In this document: piece after piece, positions 45,589 to 58,010 of the stretch
Layout: the number at the start of each line of letters is the position of its first letter
Numbering within the stretch: the first letter of the stretch is position 1
From: Bryum argenteum
Taxonomy: Eukaryota; Streptophyta; Bryopsida; Bryales; Bryaceae
Reading direction: 5' to 3'
DNA: 64,000 nt
Assembly: GCA_037043015.1 (NCBI GenBank)
Contig: CM073321.1
Location: 34,698,101 to 34,762,100 of the forward strand
Position numbers and translations under genes: made by a program
Notes under the pieces: generated by a model
The model's input: only the letters and a program-made list of their open reading frames with translations
The model's database searches: none
What the model was told of the DNA's origin: nothing

Positions 45589-47192
45589 ATGGAGACTGTG
45601 TACTACCCAGAGAAGAGGTGGTTCAAGCATGTTACGAAACTGAATGACACGGGACTCGTCCCGGGTCAAACTCTCACTGAGGCGCATGTTTCTAAGAAGG
45701 AGTGTATAGAGATGTTCCATTATGCTGGATCCAGAAGCAACAACGGTTATAGTCTCAACGCCAATTGTTCCTTTTTCCAAGAAAGGTTGCAGTGGCTGCA
45801 CATTCGAGTGCATCAGATAGATAAACCAACTAACAACGATTTTTCCCTAGCTACTGCCCAGGGTTTGATCTACGAGTACAAAACAAAGGAGGAAGTTGAT
45901 TGGGCAGAGCTTGCTCATCGCACCGTCACCCGCTACACCCGCAGCAAAGGAGTGAAGTCGGTACATCCTACTTGGGCATGGGCCTATCCTTGTGTTACCA
46001 TAGATCTAGCGACTGGAATGCGTGTGTCTAGGGATTTCAACTTCCCAATTACTCCAGGTTCAACGCCAATTCGGCTTTCAATTACTACTTCAGACGTATG
46101 TACATCTCTTACTCCCTCTCTCATTTTCTACATAGATGCTAAATTTTACACTTTGCTGAATTTTACAAGTTGGTGAATCTAGTACATGTTGATGGAAAAT
46201 CAGGTTTGCAACAGTGAGATGCCTTCAAGACGTTCTAGCCGTAGACGTATTGGTTCAGATTTCCATTCTCCTTCCAGCTACTACACTCTGAATGAGGAAG
46301 AGGACCAAAAACCGAAACGAAGGGCGACTTCCATGGGTGGATACGTTGCGTCTACATCACAGACAAGGCCTCTTTCACCTCTCCCCCTCACTGCCACATG
46401 TGACTGTGACAATGTTCAACCTGAGTCTCAGTTGACGATGGTCGATACTGCTATGTGAGATAACTTTCTCTCCCTCTTTGTGATGAATTGCTTGCTAGAT
46501 TATCCCCATGTATGTTCCTAAACCATATGTCATTTTCTTAGTCCTAGCTCTGATCCCTAAGCTTGCTTTTGGTCGTTAATGTTGGGTGAGTCAGAATGAA
46601 CACTCCCTCTTGCTGAGTACTTGCTAATTTCATTCCTTTTTGCTACCTTGTGCGCAGCCCCTCCACTTTAGTCCCTTTCAAAGGACCCATCCCCCAAGTT
46701 GTTGTGGTGGCTCTTCTCCATTTCAGGGATGACATCCAGAAGATGGGTGAGGAGCGACTGTCCAGACTTGAGGCACAGCAAGCCAAGCTTCAGGCAGAAT
46801 TTGACACTGCCAAAGCTCAAGTGTCCATTGCGAAGGCAGCTAAAACGGAGCTTAAAACTGAGCTCGTTGTCACCTCTCTAGGGAATGGTGATGATGAAAA
46901 AAGTAGAGAAATTCGTTGCTTCCAAGAAGCGGTGAAGTTTGCAGAGAGTAGAGAGGAAGCTGCATTGAAGAAAGAGAAAGAGGCATTTTGTGCACTTCAA
47001 AACATTTCCATGCAGATTGAGGAAAGTCGCAAGGCTCACAAAGTTCTGAACGAACATTTCGATGCTATAGGAGGATCAAGTAGCAATTTCTTCCGTTATG
47101 TCTGCAGGTTTCATTTGTTTTTTTGCTTGCAGGTTCCTTTAGCATGTTTGCTTTCATCGTTTTTGGAATGTTTGCTTTGCAGGTATATTTAG
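45589..47192 (+). CDS. Three-exon gene without stops, unknown function, C-terminal coiled coil
   Basis: Exons 45,589-46,095, 46,204-46,454 and 46,658 to about 47,105 (or to the stop at 47,190 if unspliced). Junctions: GAC|GTATGT to AATCAG|GTT (phase 0), and GCTAT|GTGAGA to GCGCAG|CCC (phase 2); both keep the frame. The product is over 400 residues. Exon 1: METVYYPEKRWFKHVTKLND, WAELAHRTVTRYTR, HPTWAWAYPCVTIDLATGM. Exon 2: basic PSRRSSRRRIGSDF and a serine-rich tail. Exon 3: a heptad-rich segment (RLEAQQAKLQAEFDTAKAQV, KKEKEAFCALQNISMQIEES) that should form a coiled coil. I recognise no family. Unlike its neighbours it has no premature stop, so it may be recent or under selection. The start is uncertain: the ATG directly follows TTTCAG, and an upstream exon is possible. 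Confidence 0.6.
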
Positions 47193-49345
47193 GCAGCACA
47201 CTCCTTCTGCTGAATGTAACCTTGCATGTTTCTTAGGCTGAAGACTCCTTTAGGCTGCAGGTTCAATTTGTTGAATCTAGTCTTGCAGGTTTCTTAGCAT
47301 TACCTCATTTCGCAAAATCCTTCAATTGCTTAACTCAAATCGAGAGTTCAGTGGTGGGCTTCCTTTTGTTTAGGGGGTCTCTTGCCATCTAGTGATTGGA
47401 TTGACCCTATCTAGCAATCATCGCAATAGTCAAATATTAACTAGGATATAAGTGCAAATAGCAATGAGGTGTTAGGCTACATGTTGAATTTAGTGTTTTG
47501 TGATTTGCAGGCTGAGGCTGAGGTCTTCTTTGCGAGAGGATACGGGCGCTGCAGGGTGAGCATTCCCATGTTGAATTTAGTGTTTTGTTAGTTGAGGGTG
47601 AGGACTTATTTGGGAGGAGATAAGGGCGCTGCAGGCTGAGCACGTGAGATGGGCGCTGCGAGTACAAGATTCCCTCTTTGGTTGTGGAGATGCTTGATTA
47701 TAGGATTCCTTCTTTGTTTGTGCAGATGCTTAAGACTGTAAAATTCTATGTTGAGGGATTAGTTTGTTGTAGACTTGTAGTATCTATCAGCTGAAGGAGT
47801 AAATAGTTTGAGCCTTCTCTCTAGTCTCTACTTCCAGTCATGCTTATTATGAAAGCATATTTATCTTTCAATTTCTTTGTATCTAATATGTTTATACATT
47901 TTCCTAGGAACTTTTACACACTAAGAGTTTAAGACTATTACTTTAGTTGCTCACAATTTTGCTGGAATTCGATTCCCTTGCTTTGATAAAATACATATTA
48001 CAAAGTTCAGCGAATTAGCTATTCCGCCTTGTTCATGGTGTTCATTGTGTATGAAAATACATTTCTATGGCTTCCTTGATTACTCTGGTTTATGTTGGTG
48101 CTGATAATAAAAGGTGTGGGGTGTATACGTTTTCTATGGCACCTTTGAATATTGTGTGTTTATGCTTGTGTTAATCATAACAATTTATCATTCGGAGCAT
48201 TGTATCAGGATCGAGGTAGTAGCAGGCGGCTTCTAAGCTTTTTCCCAACTGCTTGTAACATGGCATTTGCACATGTTCCATGGCTATTTTCTTAGGAACC
48301 ATATGTTATATCTTATAGGTAATAAAATATGTGTGAGGATACCTGTTCTGTTTCTGTTCATTCCATTGCATAGAAATGACTGAATTTACAGGAGTGTAGG
48401 TGTTTGCTTTTAGCATCCTTGTATGAGTGTATTGGTTTTGGCATTCTTCCTACTGTTCAAAATATGATATACTCTTGTTTATAGCAATAGCTAGTTTCAC
48501 TAATTATAAACAGTGGTTGAGCATTGACAGGATTGTTCAATATTGGCCTTCTGAATTTATGGAGAGTGACTAGACTGTTAGTAATTAGAATCCTGCATGT
48601 GGATGTTCTCAAGAATAGCACATGCTACACAGTACATGCGGAATTGGGATCGTTTTTTTTGTTTCACTTCCACTTTGGATGCCTTATTTTTGTCTCGGGA
48701 ATTTGGAATGTTGAAGTGACTCCACTTTAGTATACACAACCTAATTCGAAATATCAGGAATAAATTCTTGTATATCCAACTGGGTTTGTAATAGAAAATT
48801 AGTTCTGAAGCTATTCATGTTCCTTTCTGATCTGTTGCTTACATAAGGCCGAAAACAGGACATAAATATGCATAGTTCCGTAAATATGCACCACATGTTT
48901 GGAATAGCATTTCGTATGAATAGATACAAAACAACCTGTTTGCTGTGGGAATAAGGTATACATCACGGCATACGTGGTAGGAAAAAGTGCTGATTGAAAG
49001 CTCGTGGAATGCTGCTGCGATAAGAAGGAAGTAATCCTACAACGTAGGAAACTAAATTATCAAGTGGATTGTATGAAAACAGACAACACACTGACGCAGT
49101 TAAACCTTCAAGAACCCTGATAGCAACATCCACTGCTACGAGAACATCTCTGTATTCCTAAACTGACCAAGACAAGATTCCAAACCAGTAATCCTTTCTT
49201 TTCCCACAGTAAGTATTGTTAGTTAGGCAGACTTCGATGATCCATTGGAGGAAAACTCTACAATCATTGTCAAAGAAATACAATACAAGGTAATTATATA
49301 ACAAATGCCTCAAATGTCTAATGGAAGATAAAAAAAGCTAACGAA
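47193..49345. other. Intergenic stretch with a two-copy repeat
   Basis: A unit of about 94 bp (ATGTTGAATTTAGTGTTTTG, then GAGGATA.GGGCGCTGCAGG) is duplicated at 47,480-47,645. No coding region is supported in the remainder. Confidence 0.6.
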
Positions 49346-52300
49346 TCACTTTCGTGAACTACCTCGCTTGCTTCTTTTCGTTCCTATCTCCTTTTGGGGT
49401 TGGAGGTCTGCAAGCAATCGGAGGACTTCCTTCTTCCTGGACGTAACCACCACATCTGTCTTCCCATCTTTTCTCAAAATTCGCTTTTGAGAGTTATCAC
49501 TATCAGTGGGGTTTCGTCTCTTACACCCCTTAAGTGTTTGATTGCACTCAACGTTATTGTCTACTTTCTTTGAGAAAACTAAGCCATCTTCTTCTACATC
49601 TCCTGATAATGGTACTTCTAAACACAGACTCTCATCTGGAGTGCATGAATGAGGTGGCAGAGGAGGTGACATACTGTTTTCTAACCTTTCACCGGCAACC
49701 CCAAGACTCCCAAGGCCCACCATTTCAGGCACAAGAGTAGAATTGGCAGCTTGATCCTCCAGACGTCCACTGTTCTCCACAGGAGTTTCTCCACCAATTG
49801 TGTCTTGATTGTTACTTGATCTCTCCTCGCAACCGGTTCTTGGACTACCTGCACCTGTGAAAGAGCCCCAAAACGGATTCTAAATTAGGAATCTGGATGC
49901 AATACGGATTCTACATTAGAAAACTGGATACAACAAAAAAGCCGTACCTGCAGATAAACGCCTTGGTTTGTTCAAAACTAAGGTTGTTGGCGTACCCAGT
50001 AAAGCTTCCTCATCATCAGATGATTCTCCAGAGCTCGATTGCAACTCTGCCTCTCTACCTCCAAAAATCTCTATGCTGGCAATAAGGCTCTTTCGCCTGG
50101 AATTGTTAGACCTACTAAAGGTCTCAACATCAGGTTCAACACTGCAATTGAAGGCTGACCCTAACGCCAAAGGTGTCAACATGGACAGCATTAGCATGTC
50201 TTTTGATTCCTCAACGGTTGTTGAGCAAACAGGGCAAAAGAGGATCTCGTTTGAACACTTCTTGCAAATACCGTCATGCCCACAAGCCTGCAAAAAAATA
50301 ATACAAAAACGTTAGGGGGAGTGTAGGAAAACAGATATGTGAACATCATGATCTAACCACAACATACTGTCCCCTAGAAAAAGAAAATTCAAAGACTATA
50401 CCTCTAGAGCAAACATGGCATGGTTGGTTTGATGACAAATGGAGCAAGAGACACCATCTTCTGAATTCTGGGAATTGAAAGGCAAAACATCCGATTGTAT
50501 GTTGCCAGGGGTTTGTCTGGGAGAATCAGAGGCAAAAGTTGACTGCACATTTGCAAAATAGTAGTAGGTAACACATCAGACACCAACAATAAGTAACACA
50601 TACTTCACAACGTTGCTCGATTCCTAGGTTACGAAGCTACAGGACATCCCACGAGAAATTTGACTCCTCTCAGGACATCCCACAAGGAATTTGACTCCTC
50701 TCAGGACATCCCACAAGGAATTTGACTCCTCTCAGGACATCCCACAAGGAAATTGACTCCTCTCAGGACATCCTACAAGGAATTTGACTCCTCTCAGGAC
50801 ATCCCACAAGGAAATTGACTCCTCTCAGGACACCCACAAGGAAATTGACTCCTCTCAGTCAATTGAGTATGGAACTGTTCATTCCTCGCATTGGAAACAA
50901 GACCTCTACTCAGGAAGTACATAAATGGAACATAATAATACAAGGAATTGCTTCCTAGAAAAAGGAATACACATTTCCCTGCATTAGTCGATTCCTAGTT
51001 AGCAAACCGAATAGTATCCAATTAAATGCAGAAAGGAAAATACTAATCGAAGTAACTGTCCATTTCCTGAAATAAAACTGACTTATGGAAGTAAACAACA
51101 AAAGCCGGATCATCATTCACAAAATCGGAAACAATACCTCTACAAGGAAGGACACTACCTTAATCGAAATCATAGCAGGAGTGTTCTTCCTTCTACAAAA
51201 CAAGGTTTCTACATGCATCAGGATATTCCAAAATAAAGGAACTGAATCTGCATTTGGTAGAGAGGTCTAGGACACACTCCTTTATTGCTAGGAAGCCAAT
51301 TCCCTTGAAGTCCATTTCGAAAGGAGACTATGTTTCGAAAAAAACCAAGGGACAGAAGAATCAAACATGTTGGAAACAAAAAATAAATTCCTTTGTTTCA
51401 AGAAACAAAGGAAAAAAAAACCTCACAGGGCACCCTACAGATTACACATGTAAAGTTGACAAAGGAAACAAAAGAACAAGGACACAGAAAATCGAGTCTT
51501 ACCAGACATAGCGGCACAGTTTGGGCTACCAATTGCAGGATCGGTAGAATGAAGAGCCTTCGGTGGTTCCTGAAACCCAAACGATAACCGCCACTCTGCA
51601 TCGAACTCCTCGTGGCAGAAGTCAGCTATGCAAGTCCTAGACTTAGAGAACACCGAACTTATACAGAAAGGGTGGTAGCAGTGTCCACAAGAAGCAATAT
51701 CGTTGCAATGAAAATGCTCTCCACATGCTGGGCAGTTTTCAACATACACTAGGTTCGTTTTTTCAAAATTTGTGACCCTTTCTACGGGTGTAGGGCTAAA
51801 ACTATCAACAACACCCGACCTCAGCCTCGTAAGATACTCTGATGCAGATGCTAGGAACTTCTCGGTGCATAGCTGACTCTGAAGGAAAGACTCATATTGC
51901 TTCTGGAAAACTTGCATACCATCCGAACACCTCTCAAAGTCTGCAACGGTGGCTTATAACTTCAACCGTGTTTGTCGACTATTTCTTTCTTCACAAAGAA
52001 GTTGTTGTTGCAAATCAACAAACCGAACTTGCAAATCTTCCTCGCACGCCCCAGAAACAGAGCGAGTGGATGGGACTGAACCTTCATGTACACAATTGGT
52101 CCACTGGTCAACGTACTTCGAGGACTCCTGCAATGCTAACTTCACTCGCTCTACCTCAGCCGATGCTTCCTTAGACAAACTCTGCCTATCATCACGCATC
52201 AACTTTGCGCGTCGAAGTTCTAAGTCTTTCTCATCCCTCTCACGTTCTAAATCCTTCAAGCGTTCTTTCTGTGACAAGTAGCAATTCTGTTTGTCTACTA

Positions 52301-53037
52301 AAAGTTGGTGGACCCTCGATATAGTCTCCTCCGTGATCACACTTTGCTCTACTACGGAAAGCAATCCACCGTTAACCTTGACGCGACGTCTACTCAAGGA
52401 CGCAGACTCCATTCTAGACTTCAGACCCACTGGGCGTGCAACTGGTGGACCGACTAATGGACGAAAAGGGGGAGGTTCCCTAGAGCCTAAATTCCTCCAA
52501 ACACAAAATTCGGAAGTGAGAGCTGAGTTAGGCTCGGAAAGTTCAGTAACAGACCCTACTCCGTTTCCTGCAATTCCTACGTTATGAACCCCGTTTCCTA
52601 CACGCAAATTTTTGGGAAGCACGTCATGACCAGATCTAGATTTGACTCTCTTTAGAGGCAGTCCAAGCTGTTGGGACCTCGCCTTTCTCGTGGCAAGCAG
52701 ATTCCGTCGCTTGAAACTCGCAGCAACAGCGTAGGCCGCCCAATTAACTTTGATCTTCTTGGACTCTGCAATGACTCCCCTTGCAAACTCTAGGGAAATG
52801 GTATCATTCATAGAACGAATATCTTTCCGGAACACACGACGATACGAATCTGAAATCCAAAGCTCTGTTTCACTTGACACACGGGGAGGTAAAATCTTCC
52901 ACCCATTCTTGTCAAAACGAGTGCCAAGAAACTGCGTGATCTCTTCTACAGAAACAACATCATCGAGTGACTTAACAGCAAGTCCTTCACTACGCAATCC
53001 CTGCCGCTTCGTGAAGTACTCTAGATTGTAAACAACC
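49346..53037 (-). pseudogene. Two-RING protein gene with one premature stop
   Basis: Exons seen (minus): 53,037 to about 51,504; about 50,544-50,402; 50,290-49,947; 49,855-49,346. Exon 1 begins after TTCTTGTAG (VVYNLEYFTKRQGLRSEGLA) and has a coiled coil (LKDLERERDEKDLELRRAK). A TAA at about 51,954 is followed in the same frame by ATVADFERCSDGMQ and a RING-like finger (CPACGEHFHCNDIASCGHCY, HPFC, C...C). A classical C3HC4 RING is formed across the second junction: CSICHQTNHAMFALE joined to ACGHDGICKKC and CPVC (CTAGAG|GTATAG to TTTGCAG|GCT). The C-terminus is acidic then basic (TKRSKRGSSRK). RING proteins are typically E3 ubiquitin ligases. The TAA fits CAA with C-to-T. Exon 1 ends in phase 1 and the next starts in phase 0, so an exon may be missing. 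A 160-codon frame from ATG 51,917 could still be translated. Confidence 0.68.
50641..50857. repeat. 31-bp tandem repeat, seven copies, in a RING-gene intron
   Basis: Units of AGGACATCCCACAAGGAATT plus TGACTCCTCTC, period 31, with only one- or two-base differences between copies, so the array is young. Confidence 0.92.
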
Positions 53038-54036
53038 TACAAGAATGTAAGCAATAACAACAAATTAAATTTGCAAAGCACAAGGTAATGCAAGAAATTT
53101 TATTCAGTCCTAGAAATGTAGAAACAACAATTGCAGCCAGTCAAAGGTATGCAAAATGATTTGTAGGTTAGAATTGCAAAGCAAGTTAGGTTTGCAAAGA
53201 AATACGAAACCCTAAACCCGAGTGTAGAAGAAATTGGATAGAAAAGCAGAACCCGGTCGTTTTCTAACCCTAATTTACTCGGCACTACACATTGAAAATC
53301 CAGTGGGTTCAAAATACAACACAACTTTCCATAGGCTCTGTAATTGGAATGTCTGCTGTCTCGCAGCTCAACCTCCTAAAATTTGCCCTCGATGACCTGC
53401 AAGAAGAGCAGGCCTTTCAACCCTAGCTTTTCAACCCTAGTGTAGTAGGTACTCCGTGTTTTACAATGCAGGACTCGTCAAAGACCTGATAATCTAACTC
53501 TTACGATTCATAACATTGTGCAAAAACCAAAAGTCATCACGTTCTTGCCGATTTTCACAGCATGAACCTTCTTGCCGATTTTCACAAAATGAACACCGCC
53601 ACAAATCTACCCCAAACTAGGTGCGGGAATAGCGACCTACCGAATCCATCAAACTAAACGTCGGTGCGCAGTCGTAAGATAAGAGTGCAAGAAGAATATG
53701 CCAACACAGTGCATGATTACCTCGTGCGTGATTAGGTAATATGATTCCTGAAAACCGTTGCTCCAAACCGTTGCGCCAAAATCTGAGAGCCGATGAGACG
53801 AGGTCACGAGGTAGGCGCAGAGACGATAAGCAAGCTTCTGATCCGGAGAGAGAGTAGGGAAAAAGTGAAGAGAACAATGAGTGAATGTTGTGCATGCGAA
53901 CCCCTTTCCTGTGAACCAATCAGTTAATTTTCTATTTTCAAGGAACACTAAATTCAGAATAATACATAGAAGGTACCAGGGATGTCAATCCGGACGTCTT
54001 TTGGGTTTTTTTGGTCGGACGGACGTCCGTCCGTCC
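53038..54036. other. 5' flank of the RING gene, no gene supported
   Basis: Probable upstream sequence of the minus-strand RING gene. CTTGCCGATTTTCACA is duplicated near 53,546 and 53,571. Frames here have no domain character. A CAGGGATGTCAATCCGG sequence at about 53,977 resembles a hAT-type end, but no partner was found. Confidence 0.5.
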
Positions 54037-54160
54037 GGACGTCTGTCCAGGACCGTCCGGACGTCCGTCCAGGACCGTCCGGACGTCCGTCCAGGACCGT
54101 CCGGACGTCCGTCCAGGACCGTCCGGACGTCCGTCCAGGACCGTCCGGACGTCCGTCCGG
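54037..54160. repeat. 22-bp tandem repeat, about five and a half copies
   Basis: Unit GGACGTCCGTCCAGGACCGT plus CC, period 22, nearly identical copies. GGACGTCC is itself palindromic. The array abuts the GC-rich block at 54,236. Confidence 0.92.
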
Positions 54161-54235
54161 GGGGAAAATCGGAATTACTATGCATGTAGTAAATTTTTTA
54201 ACCGTCAGATCGTATTGAAAATCGCATCGTAGCCG

Positions 54236-54830
54236 TTCAAATAGTGTTGTGAGGGTAGGTGATTACCGTTGAATTGAATCGGGCGGCCCTGGACCGTCCG
54301 ATTGGCCTTGCCGACCGACCGGTCGACGCCGTCGGATCGTCGCTGATCGGCCGCCGGCCGTCCGATCGATCGGCGGGGTTTGGTCGGGCCGTCGGATGGG
54401 CCCGGTCGGCGTCGGCCGTCCGACGGTCGCGTCGGCGTCGGCCGACCGATCGGTCGAAGCTCTCCGTCGGCGGTCGATCGGCCGCGACCGGCCGGTCGGC
54501 GATGGCCGTCCGACGGGTCAGCCCGACGGCTCGGGTCGGACGCGCGACGGGTCGGTCGGCCCGCCGACGGATCGGTCGGGTCGGGCCGGCGATCGGTCGG
54601 GCGGCGGCCGGGCCGTCCGTCCGATCGGTCGGTCGGCCGCGTTTGTTCGGCCGGTCGGCGGCGCCGGCCGTCCGACGGTTGGCCGCTGGGCGATCGATCG
54701 CGCCGGTCCGGCGCTGCCGTCCGACGGCTCGGCCCATGGCCGATCGATCGCGCGGGTCGGGCCGGCCGCCGTCGGTCGGTCGGGCCGGTCGGCCATGCGA
54801 CCGCGGCCCTATAAGGCCGACCGGCCTCCA
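54236..54830 (+). promoter_or_regulatory. GC-rich block with CGATCGGTCGG sub-repeats, putative promoter of the kinase gene
   Basis: About 600 bp built from short CCGATCGGTCGGCCG-like words in both orientations, which produce long spurious frames. At its inner edge is a TATA-like CTATAAGG (about 54,809-54,816), followed by a pyrimidine-rich leader (CTCTCTCACTTCTTCATTCC), as expected of a plant core promoter reading rightward. A similar block with a TATA-like box in the opposite direction stands at 59,150-59,515. Confidence 0.5.
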
Positions 54831-54979
54831 CTCTCTCACTTCTTCATTCCTTCGTTATCGGTGCGGAGTAGTCAGAGGTTGGAAATTTTTAATTTTCATC
54901 CATGGCTCCTTATCCTGGAGGAGGAAAGAAGTCTTTTCATTTGTAAGGGGGAGATTTTTTTTTTTTTTTTTTTCACAAA

Positions 54980-57070
54980 GATGCCCAAACATGGGGTGGC
55001 GGTAGTGGGGGAATCGAGGCCGGAGACCAAGGGTTTATAGACATTTGGAGAAGTGGGAGCACCCATCCAATAAGTGCAAGAACTTTCTTCGGGAGAATGT
55101 AATCGTGCGATTTTATGAGGCTAATGAGTCTTCCACGTTTGTTTAGCAAATACGTGAGATACAAAGAGGAAGTCGTGGCCAAATTCAAGGACGACATGAT
55201 GGACCTCATGATGGAAGCGCTCCAAGATCCGGTGTGGAGAACGGAGACCGATAAGCGTGGTTTTACTGATTTGGATGGAGGATAGATTAATTGATGCTAT
55301 CCGGAATGTTTGTCGCCATATTGAAGAGTTATGAGAGAACCACTCGAGCGGGTGATGAGGAGTTCGGGGATGTGGTATTGAGGCGGAGGCTTTTCAAGAA
55401 GCGATGAGGCCGTATTCCAATAATGCAAACCGGGTTGGTTCCATAGGATGGTGGCGCACGGAACAAGGAAGGTTAATGGAGCTGGTTCGTACGAATAATT
55501 TGGTAGTAATTCCTATGACGGCCCGTATCATCGAGCTTGAGAAGAGGACTCTAAGGGGAGGATACGGCACGATTTCCAAAGTTCACATAAGAGGGGTTGC
55601 GGGTATTGAAGAGTTTTGGGAATTTGCTGCAAAGACTCCCATCCATGCTGTGACACGACCAGACTTGGCCAAGGTGGAGCATCAGAATGAGGCGCTTGCT
55701 GTGAGGATACAACATCCCGGTGTTATTCGTTTTATAGCCATTCAGGCAAATAAATTCCAAGGCTATACGTATTGGTGGAATGGCGGCACGATTCGAACGA
55801 TGTTGGCTCTTGATGCAAGATATGGAGATGATGTTCATGGAGAGATCGGACTCTCACCTCATTCTGATGATGAGCTTATTCGAGCTTGGCAGTTGGTCCG
55901 GTTCCGCAAAAAACGAACAGAGCTTGCTTGGGCTTTAGTGCATGGGTGATGGTCTGGTTGGGGTACCCAAAAAGGTTGTCCCATGAACAATTGCACTCTA
56001 TGCTGGTGTGACAAACATATCCATTTTTAAACTCTAATACAATAAGACTTCATTAGATGTGGTTTTAGTTGTCTATACTTATAATGTATCAAGAAAAAAA
56101 ATTAAAAATTAAGAAAAATATTTTGAAGTAATTTTATTTGATTTTTTAGTTGAAAAAGTAAGTCGTGTCCCAATAACCTAAAATCCATAGAATCAAGCAA
56201 ATGGAATATCAACCATTTTTATTTTAATATAATTTTTGGATATGACCTACATCTTCTTGTATAGAATACAAAATAATTTATTTGATAATAAAAAAATTAA
56301 TTCATTGTGCACTATAATGCCTGCAAATCCCCAAATTCAACACTTTTTCCCTCATCTATGAATGGATCCAAAAAAAATAAAAAATCTAAAAGAAAATCTA
56401 TAGGCATATATACTTTGATTTCAGTAAGGTGCATGATATTTTATTTTCTATTTTAGGGTCTTTTTACTTGATTAAAGTGACTAAATTAGACAAACTTTGG
56501 AGGCTTTCAATAAAAATAACCTAATTAGTGTGTCCAAAAAGTGATACCCCAAGCTTACCATTGCCCGCATATCATGTGTGAAGTCCACCGGTTGAACTAC
56601 CTCCACAACGATGTGTCTCCAGAGAACATACTTCTTCACTTCCCTCAAGATGAATCACGGGTGTATATTGGAGGCTATGATTGGGGGCTAAGTACGAGCA
56701 TGGATGATAAAATGAGGTCCTTGTATACGTTTACAAAACCCCAAGAGCGAATTGATACTCTACAAGCACGATATTGGGTAGATCCTCGGGTGGCGTACTT
56801 GTACAAACAGAGTGATGACATTCACATTATTCCCGTTCTTGATTGCGCTTCGGAAGAGTTTGCTACGGCACGAATAGCAGAACGCATCCTCAAGAAGAGC
56901 ATGTCGAAGGCCTACGAGAATTGCCAAAGTACAACGGGGCCTGACCGGTGGTGCAATCAAGACTTGGCAAATGCTTTTGACCAATACTTGGAGATGGTGG
57001 CTGATGCAAAGTATACGTTGACCCACGTTGTCAACCGCTTCATGGAATCATTCCATTGGCGGTGCCAAAT
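54980..57070 (+). pseudogene. Transposon-associated protein kinase, degenerate
   Basis: Upstream remains at 54,980-55,400 in shifting frames include HLEKWEHPSNKCKNFLREN, a BED-like Cys/His piece. The N-lobe lies in 55,404-55,949: LRGGYGTISKVHIRG (glycine-rich loop), WEFAAKTP, ALAVRIQHPGVIRFIAIQ, GYTYWWNGGTIRTM. After a 590-bp AT-rich gap (donor-like CATGG|GTGATG, intron or insertion) the C-lobe begins at about 56,580: LNYLHNDVSPENILLHFP (catalytic loop H-x-D-x4-N, HND in place of HRD) and VYIGGYDWGLS (DWG at the DFG position). This exact motif set is one I know from kinase-like genes spread with transposons in mosses and relatives. The frame decays after YWVDPRVAYLYKQSDD and WCNQDLANAFDQYLE. 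Activity is unlikely. Confidence 0.7.
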
Positions 57071-57194
57071 GATCATTATCGCACCAAGTATGATTAGCAA
57101 ATTAGTTATGCGCATTTCTTTTAGTTCTTCCGGCTTTATTAGATTTTTAGATTCTTCATTGAAGTTCGATGTAGATGTAGGCAAATTTTTGTAG

Positions 57195-58010
57195 TAAAGT
57201 GTATTACATGCCTTCTATATGTATCGGCTTCAAGTACATTCTTGTTTATATATACCTTGCACCAATGACTTCTTCTCCATTGTTTGTTATTTTATTTTAT
57301 TACTTCTTACCTTCAATAGAAATATCTCCAAATCTTCATGAACAATATTTGAGAATGTATAATGAATTGTGGAACTTCTTCATTACATCAACCTTGCGTA
57401 GTTGCGATATTAATGGTTTGTCCGAAGTCACCAAGCATAATATGACTTTTCTTACATATGCTTTTTTTTGAATGAATTGATGAACATATTATATGTTAGG
57501 TGAGAGTGTGAGACTGTGAAAAAAGGCTTAAAGCCAAACAGAAGAAATTATTACCACCAAGTGAACTTATAGTATAAAATACAAAGACATTGCCATAAAA
57601 TCCTTGAAATAACAAATTACATAGTATATTAATATAGAACGATATAGTCCGATATTGGATAATCCATTCATAAACAAAATATGGATTTTGTATCCTCAAA
57701 ATTGGCCCCTAGCAAGGCGAGAATGGTGTAGACATTATCCGCTGCCAAAAACTACATAACCTTCACTACAATGACACTATGTATAATGATTTGTCATTCT
57801 TAATCCGATTCTTCATCATCGTCTTTACGACTTGGCGCAGTGTAAGTAAGAAGGTGGTCCTCGAGAAGATTCTCCAAACAAGTACGTTTGCCTAAAGTTT
57901 CTTTCGGCCTCGAAACATTCAATGTATTCCTGGCGACTTAGAAGTGTGGCTTGTTGCGAGATCTTGTTGGTACCTCGCCTCTTCGTCCTCCCGGAGATAG
58001 ATAAGGTCTT
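57195..58010. other. Convergent 3' ends, no gene
   Basis: AT-rich spacer between the plus-strand kinase and the minus-strand zinc-finger gene. Nothing else is supported. Confidence 0.55.

Noticed and set aside
53977-54185. hAT element starting CAGGGATGTCAATCC
   Set aside because: No matching inverted end or 8-bp duplication was found to the right.
54205-55040. Long Arg/Gly/Pro-rich frames in five or more reading frames
   Set aside because: GC-rich word repeats lack stops on both strands. The simultaneous openness of many frames and the low complexity argue against coding. The same holds at 59,135-59,655 and 61,912-62,512.
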